Of a stretch of DNA of 10,739 nt, positions 6,485-10,739 are shown in pieces. Source of the DNA: WHSW01 sp036794585 (GTDB lineage Bacteria > Actinomycetota > Thermoleophilia > Solirubrobacterales > 70-9). The stretch covers positions 1 through 10,739 of the forward strand of contig DAIRGH010000097.1 of NCBI GenBank assembly GCA_036794585.1. The letters run 5' to 3'. The notes beneath the pieces are model-generated. The model did not search any database and was not told the DNA's origin. It was given only the letters and a program-made list of their open reading frames with translations. Position 1 is the stretch's first letter. Each line of letters opens with the position of its first letter. The translations under genes and the position numbers were made by a program.

Positions 6485-6501
6485 CCCGCCGCGTTGGCGG
6501 G
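6485..6501 (-). terminator. Possible second terminator hairpin, leftward
   Basis: CCCGCC and GGCGGG (6 bp) enclose a 5-nt loop. Read on the minus strand the hairpin is followed by TTTCG, a short T-run, so it would act as a weak backup to the terminator at 6520-6539. In the rightward direction only GAAAC follows, so it is a poor terminator for the ABC operon. Confidence 0.4.
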
Positions 6502-6519
6502 AAACTCGTCATATGGACG

Positions 6520-6539
6520 AAAAAGCCGCCACCTGGCGG
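6520..6539 (-). terminator. Intrinsic terminator of the nnr-infA cluster
   Basis: Read on the minus strand this is CCGCC, loop AGGT, GGCGG, then CTTTTT: a 5-bp pure GC stem followed by five T's, 102 nt after the infA stop. It is the best rho-independent terminator in the window and points leftward, protecting the convergent ABC operon from antisense transcription. Confidence 0.65.
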
Positions 6540-6570
6540 GTTCTTGGCGCTATGCGCCAATAATCCGCCA
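6534..6570. repeat. 37-nt near-perfect palindrome in the convergent spacer
   Basis: TGGCGG pairs with CCGCCA, GTT with AAT (one G-U wobble in the plus-strand RNA), then after a single C/T mismatch TTGGCGC pairs with GCGCCAA around a TAT loop. That gives 16 pairs with one internal mismatch. No T-run follows directly on the plus strand. The left arm (6535-6539) is shared with the terminator stem, so the two folds exclude each other. It may serve as a bidirectional 3'-end stabiliser or roadblock. Confidence 0.6.
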
Positions 6571-6571
6571 T

Positions 6572-6589
6572 CGGCCGCCGTTTCGGCCG
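6572..6589. repeat. Small inverted repeat after the main palindrome
   Basis: CGGCCG occurs twice around CCGTTT, giving a 6-bp stem with a 6-nt loop. There is no T-run on either side. It adds to the cluster of hairpins in this 190-bp spacer; its role is unclear and it may be chance in GC-rich DNA. The rest of the spacer, about 6590-6640, is a C-rich run with nothing I can name. Confidence 0.3.
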
Positions 6590-6640
6590 GGACCGACCCC
6601 CTACCCAGCCCCAACCCCACACCGACCGCCCGTGGCGGAG

Positions 6641-6859
6641 CTACTTGTAGCGGTAGGTGATCCGGCCGCGGTCGAGGTCGTAGGGCGAGAGCTCGATCTT
6701 CACCCGGTCTCCCGGGAGGATGCGGATGTAGTGGCGGCGCATCTTGCCCGAGATGTGGCCGAGGACCTCGTGGTCGTTGTCGAGCTTGACCTTGAACATG
6801 GTGTTCGGGAGGGCCTCGGTGACCTCGCCCTCCATCTCGATCTTTTCCTCTTTCGGCAT
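6641..6859 (-). CDS. infA: Translation initiation factor IF-1
   Basis: This is exactly 72 residues, the standard IF-1 length, and consists of a single S1/OB fold. IF-1 binds the ribosomal A site of the 30S subunit with IF-2 and IF-3. Diagnostic segments are IEMEGEVTEALPNTMFKV (7-24), HISGKMRRHYIRILPGD (35-51) and the C-terminal LSPYDLDRGRITYRYK. The start is ATG at 6859, giving the usual short N-terminus MPKEEK; a longer open frame upstream is only a shadow of the hydratase gene. There is no strong Shine-Dalgarno. The gene lies 22 nt after the enoyl-CoA hydratase stop and is last in the cluster. Being away from rpmJ, rpsM and rpsK is unusual: in many bacteria infA sits in the ribosomal spc/alpha region. 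It could be the sole copy or a second one. Confidence 0.96.
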   Translation of the reverse strand: MPKEEKIEMEGEVTEALPNTMFKVKLDNDHEVLGHISGKMRRHYIRILPGDRVKIELSPYDLDRGRITYRYK

Positions 6860-6881
6860 CTGGGCAGCCTGAGGGTAGCGG

Positions 6882-7670
6882 CTACTTCCCCTGGAAAGTG
6901 GCTTTCCCGGGCCCCTCCGAGAGGAAGCTCTTGACCGCGTTCTGCAGGTCCTCGGTGGCGAAGAGGTCGGCGAACTGGCCCGGCGTGACCTCGTCGGCAC
7001 GGTCGACTCCGCCCTCGAGGTAGGCGCGGACGATCCGCTTGGTTGCGGCGTGGGCCTTGGTCGGGCCGCTCGCGAGACGCTCGGCGAAGCGCATCCCCTT
7101 CTCGTGCACCTCGCCGTCGCCGACGACGCGGTTGAGCACGCCCCAGCGCTCGAGCGTCGCCGCGTCATACAGGCCCTGTGTCATCACGAACTCCCGCGCC
7201 CGCCCCGGGCCCGCCCGCTCGGCCATCCGCTGTGTACCACCCGCTCCCGGGGTCAGCCCGACGACCGCCTCGACCAGGCCGAACTTCGATCCCTCCTCGG
7301 CCCAGATGATGTCGCAGCCGAGCGCCACCTCGAGCCCGGCGGTGAGGCACAGGCCGTGGATCAGCGCCAGCGTCGGGATCTCGAGCGCCTCCAGCCGGCG
7401 GACGGTGTCGATCAGCGGCTGCGCGAAGCGGTCAGCGTGCTTGGGCCCGGCGTCGACGACGCGCTGAAAGCCGTGGACGTCGACGCCCCCGGTGAAGATC
7501 TCGCCCTCAGCGCGCCAGACCAGGGCGCGCGCGTCGGAACCCTCGACCTCGCCGATGCAGTCGACGAGCTCGTCGAAGGCCGTGTCGGTGAAGAGGTTGA
7601 GCGGCGGGTTCGAGAGCACGATCGACGCGACCGCGCCGTCGCGCTCGAGGGTGATCGTGCGCTCGGCCAT
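6882..7670 (-). CDS. Enoyl-CoA hydratase/isomerase family protein (crotonase fold)
   Basis: This 262-residue cytoplasmic enzyme is expected to hydrate or isomerise an acyl-CoA. The two oxyanion-hole segments are present: GEIFTGGVDV (56-65) and HGLCLTAGLEVALGCD (105-120). Both catalytic acids of true hydratases seem to be kept, E114 in GLEVALGCD and E134 in GLVEAVVGLTPGAGGTQR. This favours hydratase over isomerase or thioesterase, though crotonase substrates cannot be assigned from motifs alone. The C-terminal helices (GPTKAHAATKRIV, then FLSEGPGKATFQGK) are complete. The start is ATG at 7670, 3 nt after the HIT stop, so it is almost certainly translated from the same message. Confidence 0.92.
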   Translation of the reverse strand: MAERTITLERDGAVASIVLSNPPLNLFTDTAFDELVDCIGEVEGSDARALVWRAEGEIFTGGVDVHGFQRVVDAGPKHADRFAQPLIDTVRRLEALEIPTLALIHGLCLTAGLEVALGCDIIWAEEGSKFGLVEAVVGLTPGAGGTQRMAERAGPGRAREFVMTQGLYDAATLERWGVLNRVVGDGEVHEKGMRFAERLASGPTKAHAATKRIVRAYLEGGVDRADEVTPGQFADLFATEDLQNAVKSFLSEGPGKATFQGK

Positions 7671-7673
7671 CGC

Positions 7674-8087
7674 CTAGCTGTCGCCGCGGATCTGCGCAGC
7701 GGCGCTGGCGATCTCAGCGGGGTCTCCCGGGCTCGGCACCCACGGGAGCTCGAGCGGATCGTCGTCGTAGCGCGGGATCACGTGCAGGTGAAAGTGAAAG
7801 ACGGTCTGCCACGCGGCGGCGCCGCAGGCATTGATCACGTTGAAGCCGTCCGGGTCCAGCGCGTCCTTCAGCTTCCGCGCGAGGCGCTGGGCGGCGTCCA
7901 TCGTGCGCTCGAGGTCCTCGGCGCCGATCTCCATCAGATCCTCCGAGTGCCGGCGCGGGATCACCAGCGCGTGTCCGCGGGTCGCCGGCGCGATGTCCAT
8001 GAAGGCCACCGTGTGCTCGTCCGAGTCGACGATCTCGGCCGGCGCGCCGCCCGCCACGATCGCGCAGAACACGCAGTCGTCCGCCAT
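7674..8087 (-). CDS. HIT family nucleotide-binding protein (Hint-like)
   Basis: This 137-residue protein belongs to the histidine-triad hydrolases and transferases that act on nucleoside phosphoramidates or dinucleotides. The triad is HFHLHVI, H98-H100-H102, followed by PRY. The N-terminus has CVFC (C5, C8) as in the zinc-binding bacterial Hint subgroup, with H47 in PRRH as a likely further ligand. The helix before the active site and GHALVIPRRH (38-47) are standard. It is somewhat longer than minimal Hint because of a Pro/Asp-rich tail after 107. Its ATG shares one base with the stop of the upstream gene (TGATG), so it is translationally coupled. The true substrate is unknown. Confidence 0.93.
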   Translation of the reverse strand: MADDCVFCAIVAGGAPAEIVDSDEHTVAFMDIAPATRGHALVIPRRHSEDLMEIGAEDLERTMDAAQRLARKLKDALDPDGFNVINACGAAAWQTVFHFHLHVIPRYDDDPLELPWVPSPGDPAEIASAAAQIRGDS

Positions 8088-9523
8088 CAGGCGCGGAGCC
8101 TATTCGCGTACTCGATCGCCTGCTCGGCGCTCTCGACCTCCCCGGCGAACACCGCCGCCTCCACCTCGGCGAGCAGGCGGCCGAGCTCGGGACCGGGCTC
8201 GATCCCGATCGCGGCGGCGAGCTCGTCGCCGCGCAGTGGCGCCCGCGGAGCCCCGTTCCGATGCCAGGCGATCGCCTCCGGCAGCACCCCGCGGGCGAGC
8301 TCGAGGTGGGCCTCGATCATCTCCGGAGTAGCTGTCGGACCGCCGCCGCGCGCGGAGAGGCGATCGGCGACGGTGAGCAGGGTGACGTCGGCGGCCACCG
8401 GCTGGGTCAGCCGCAGGTACTCGTACAGGCGGCGGCGCGAGAGCGAGCGTTCGGCCGCCATGAAGCCGAGATGCAAGTGATGCAGGGTGAGCAGCTCGAG
8501 ATGGCGCGACAACGCCCGGCTCGCCTTCAGCCGCGCGCCGAGCTCGCGCACCATCGCCGCGCCCTCGCGGTCGTGGCCGATGAACGAGGCCCAGCCGCCG
8601 CCGCGATCCTGGCGCGTGGCGGGCTTGCCGACGTCGTGGACGATCGCGCCGAAGCGCAGGGCGGCGCCCCGGGTGAAGCCGTCGGCGAGCGGCTCGGCGA
8701 GCAGCTCGGCAACGGCCGGCGCCGCCTCGCCCGCGAACCGATCGAGGTCGCGCTCGATCTCGAGCACATTGGCGAGCACCTCGATCGTGTGCCCGTGTAC
8801 GTCGAGGTGGTGGTTGGGGTTCTGCTCGACGCCGCGCAGCGCTGCCAGCTCGGGCAGGACGCCCTCGGTCGCCCCGAGCTCGTCGAGCAGCTCCAGGCCC
8901 CGCAGCGGCTCGGGGCCGGCGATCAGCAGCCGCAGCTCGGCGAGCTGGCGCTCGCCGGCGGGCTCGCCGGCGCGGCCGGCGCTGCGACGCGCAAGCTGCA
9001 CCGTGTCCGGCTCGAGCTCGAAGCCGAGCTCGGCCCCGATCCGAGCCGCCCGCAGCAGACGCAGCGGGTCGTCGTCGAAGCTGCGCTCGGACACCGCCCG
9101 CAGGACCCGCGCCTCCACGTCGGCGGCACCGTCGAACGGATCGATCGGCGCCGCGTCCGGGTCGGCCGCCGGGACCGCGATCGCGTTGACCGTGAAGTCG
9201 CGCTGCTCGAGGTCGGCCTCGATCCGGTCGCCGCGCAGGCGGGTCACGTCGACGTGCCAAGAGCGATCCGGAGCCAGGGCCCGCCAGCTTCCGAACTCGG
9301 CCGACAGCTCGAAGGCAAAGCCGCCCGCGGCGTCGGCGATCCGCCGCGCCACCGCCTCCTCGTCGGCGCCGACCGCGAGGTCCAGGTCGACGACCTCCCG
9401 GCCGGCGAGCGCCTCGCGGAGCGCGCCGCCGACGATCCACGCCTCGCCGGACTGGGCCAGTGCCTCGGCGACGCAGGCGGCAGCGGGCGCGGCGCGCAGG
9501 CTGTCGCCGATCCCCGCGCTCAC
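8087..9523 (-). CDS. cca: tRNA nucleotidyltransferase / poly(A) polymerase family, with HD domain
   Basis: This 478-residue template-independent nucleotidyltransferase probably adds or repairs the tRNA CCA end. The head domain has VGGALREAL (31-39), the metal-binding pair D46 and D48 in VDLDLAVG, and a third acidic residue D92 in HVDVTR. Then come QRDFTVNAIAV (107-117), DPFDGAADVEARVLRAV (128-144) and DDPLRLLRAARIGAELGFE (151-169), all signature blocks of the class II CCA/PcnB family. A C-terminal HD phosphohydrolase-like domain follows: HHLDVHGHTIEVL (238-250), HD at 297-298 in IVHDVGKPATRQ, and FIGHDREG (314-321). The start is GTG at 9523, overlapping the alr stop by 4 nt; an open frame continuing to 9841 is a shadow of alr. 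CCA-adding versus poly(A) activity cannot be separated by eye. Confidence 0.92.
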   Translation of the reverse strand: MSAGIGDSLRAAPAAACVAEALAQSGEAWIVGGALREALAGREVVDLDLAVGADEEAVARRIADAAGGFAFELSAEFGSWRALAPDRSWHVDVTRLRGDRIEADLEQRDFTVNAIAVPAADPDAAPIDPFDGAADVEARVLRAVSERSFDDDPLRLLRAARIGAELGFELEPDTVQLARRSAGRAGEPAGERQLAELRLLIAGPEPLRGLELLDELGATEGVLPELAALRGVEQNPNHHLDVHGHTIEVLANVLEIERDLDRFAGEAAPAVAELLAEPLADGFTRGAALRFGAIVHDVGKPATRQDRGGGWASFIGHDREGAAMVRELGARLKASRALSRHLELLTLHHLHLGFMAAERSLSRRRLYEYLRLTQPVAADVTLLTVADRLSARGGGPTATPEMIEAHLELARGVLPEAIAWHRNGAPRAPLRGDELAAAIGIEPGPELGRLLAEVEAAVFAGEVESAEQAIEYANRLRA

Positions 9524-10632
9524 GAGCCGACGTACTCGCGCGGGACCCGCGCCGAGATCCCGCAGGTCACCTCGTAGTTGATCGTCGCCAGCCGGTGCGC
9601 CACCTCCTCGCACAGGATCCGCTGGTCGCCCTGGGACCCGATCAACACCGCCGGCGCCCCGGGCTCGACCCCCGGCTCGGGACCGAGGTCGATGGTCACG
9701 TTGTCCATCGAGACCGTGCCGACCAGCGGCCGGCGGCGCTCGCCGACCAGGACCTCGGCGTTGTTGGTGAGCGCGCGGCGCACCCCGTCGCCGTAGCCGA
9801 TCGGCAGCACCCCGACGTAGGTCCGCTCGCCGGCCTTCCACGTGCGCCCGTAGCCCGCGCTCATCCCGGGCTCGAAGGGCTTTACGTCGGCGACGTAGGA
9901 GTGCAGCTCGAGCGCCGGCTCGAGCCGCCGCGGCGCCGGATCCTCGCCGAACGGATCGAGCCCGTAGATCGCAATGCCGCAGCGAACCAGGTCGAAGTGC
10001 GCCGCGGGCTCGCGCAGGGTCGCGGCGCTGTTGGCCGCGTGCAGGAGCAGGCCGGGGTGCCGCTCACGAAGCGGTTCGGCGAGGCTGCGGAAGCGGTCGA
10101 GCTGCCGGTCGAAGAACGCCGAGCCCGGCTCGTCGGCGGTGGCGAAGTGAGTCCACAAGCCGGCGAGCTCGACGCCTGCCGCCGCGGCGGCCGCGTCGAC
10201 CAGCCCCTCCACCGCCTCTGGATAGCTCTCACCCAGGCGTCCCATGCCGGTGTCGTACTTGATGTGCACCCGCACGTCGCGACCGCCGCCCCGAGCGCGC
10301 TGAGCGGCCAGCTCGAGCATGGAGCTTCGCCAAATTGCGATGTCGGCGTCGGCGTCCAGCGCCAGCCCGAGCTCGTCATCGGTCAGCGCGCCCATCACCA
10401 GCAGCCTCGCCTCCGGGAGGTGCTCGCGCAGCTCGACCGCCTCGTTGGCGGTCGCGACCGCGAGCCAGCTCGCGCCACCGGCGAGCGCCGCCCGCGCCGA
10501 AGCGACCGCGCCGTGGCCGTAGCCGTCGGCCTTGACCACCGCACACAGCGCGGCGCCGTCGAGCTCGGAGACCAGCCGAGCGCAGTTGCGCTCGATCGCG
10601 CCGGTGTCGACGACGGCGACGGCGCGCTTCAA
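9520..10632 (-). CDS. alr: Alanine racemase
   Basis: This 370-residue PLP enzyme interconverts L- and D-alanine, supplying D-Ala for peptidoglycan. The PLP lysine is K34 in VVKADGYGHG, and the second catalytic base is Y261 in MSAGYGRTW. HIKYDTGMGRLG (123-134) carries K125, at the place of the carbamylated lysine in well-studied racemases, and R132. THFATAD (161-167), IGYGDGVRR (278-286) and VGTVSMDN (304-311) complete the signature. The start is a rare TTG at 10632, at the expected family N-terminus (RAVAVVDTGAI), with no usable ATG or GTG nearby in frame. A GAGGG lies just before it but with only one base of spacing. TTGA overlaps the nnr stop and GTGA overlaps cca, so all three are coupled. 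Confidence 0.96.
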   Translation of the reverse strand: MKRAVAVVDTGAIERNCARLVSELDGAALCAVVKADGYGHGAVASARAALAGGASWLAVATANEAVELREHLPEARLLVMGALTDDELGLALDADADIAIWRSSMLELAAQRARGGGRDVRVHIKYDTGMGRLGESYPEAVEGLVDAAAAAAGVELAGLWTHFATADEPGSAFFDRQLDRFRSLAEPLRERHPGLLLHAANSAATLREPAAHFDLVRCGIAIYGLDPFGEDPAPRRLEPALELHSYVADVKPFEPGMSAGYGRTWKAGERTYVGVLPIGYGDGVRRALTNNAEVLVGERRRPLVGTVSMDNVTIDLGPEPGVEPGAPAVLIGSQGDQRILCEEVAHRLATINYEVTCGISARVPREYVGS

Positions 10633-10739
10633 ACCCTCAACCCGGCCGGGATCGACTCGATCACGTCTGTGGCGATCACCGACTCGGCGGCGCCGATTCG
10701 CTCGGCGGCCACGCGGCCGGCGCGAGCGTGTACGTGCAC
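10629..10739 (-). CDS. nnr: NAD(P)HX repair enzyme, C-terminal end (cut by the right edge)
   Basis: The last 36 codons before the TGA read VHVHARAGRVAAERIG, then SVIATDVIESIPAGLRV. This resembles the C-terminus of YjeF/NnrD proteins (HGxAGxxAAE, then IASDVIExLP), which dehydrate damaged, hydrated NAD(P)H, often fused to the epimerase domain. The stop overlaps the alr TTG start by 4 nt. Position just before alr matches the nnr-alr order common in actinobacteria. Only the tail is visible, so the presence of the epimerase half cannot be judged. Confidence 0.75.
   Translation of the reverse strand: MHVHARAGRVAAERIGAAESVIATDVIESIPAGLRV

Noticed and set aside
6490..6508. A TTGGCGGGAAACT stretch resembling the eukaryotic E2F site
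   Set aside because: It is a coincidence in a bacterial genome, explained by the GGCGGG arm of a hairpin.
6445..6660. A 71-codon plus-strand frame that overlaps the last permease stop by GTGA
   Set aside because: The start context looks like operon coupling, but the product is Pro/Gly-rich, is built from the palindromes and terminator stems, and overlaps the infA end.
6860..7168. An N-terminal extension of IF-1 to 175 residues
   Set aside because: The extension is antiparallel-free shadow sequence of the hydratase gene in another frame, rich in Arg/Ser/Pro. IF-1 is complete at 72 residues from ATG 6859.
8100..9577. Long open frames on both strands over the cca gene (for example 8261-9577 plus)
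   Set aside because: They are composition-driven shadows. Only the cca frame carries the GG, DxD, RDF(T/S)VNA and HD motifs.
9524..9841. A 106-residue N-terminal extension of the CCA enzyme
   Set aside because: It overlaps alr in another frame, is Arg/Gly-rich and has no homology-like features. The GTG at 9523 gives the normal family start.

Overview
The window is very GC-rich, densely coded and full of GTG starts. The respiratory, IF-1, DrrA and Nnr-Alr sequences look actinobacterial. My best guess is a deep-branching actinobacterium of the Thermoleophilia/Solirubrobacterales type. That placement is an inference from composition and protein style, not from a marker search. I see no tRNA, rRNA, CRISPR array, insertion sequence or phage gene. 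This is mostly ordinary chromosome.

Left block (1-3835). On the minus strand, reading leftward, are a GT-B glycosyltransferase (start about 2728, end 1196), cytochrome c oxidase subunit II (ctaC, 1139-357) and the first 112 codons of subunit I (ctaD, 337 to beyond the left edge). CtaD carries two extra hydrophobic segments before its normal first helix. A small zinc-ribbon protein (2775-3044, plus) diverges from the glycosyltransferase across only 46 bp. It meets a convergent secreted protein with four cysteines (3814-3041, minus), and the two stop codons overlap.

Middle block (3910-6448, plus). This is a three-gene DrrA/DrrB-type ABC exporter: one ATPase and two different ABC-2 permeases, with a 4-nt overlap and then a 2-nt gap. 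Substrate unknown.

Convergent spacer (6449-6640). This holds palindromes and GGCGG/CCGCC repeats. They form at least one good intrinsic terminator for leftward transcription and a longer stem that competes with it.

Right block (10739-6641, minus). This is one compact housekeeping run: nnr (3' end only), alr, an HD-domain CCA/poly(A) nucleotidyltransferase, a HIT protein, an enoyl-CoA hydratase and infA. Neighbours overlap by 1-4 nt or sit 3-22 nt apart. The run links metabolite repair, D-alanine supply for peptidoglycan, tRNA 3'-end maintenance and translation initiation, with infA next to the terminators.

The most useful non-textbook signals are regulatory. Four GTG-started genes lack a clear Shine-Dalgarno but have a TAnnnT hexamer 7-10 nt before the start, which suggests leaderless transcription. 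The one before ctaC lies inside a 6-bp inverted repeat. I found no convincing new multi-gene system.
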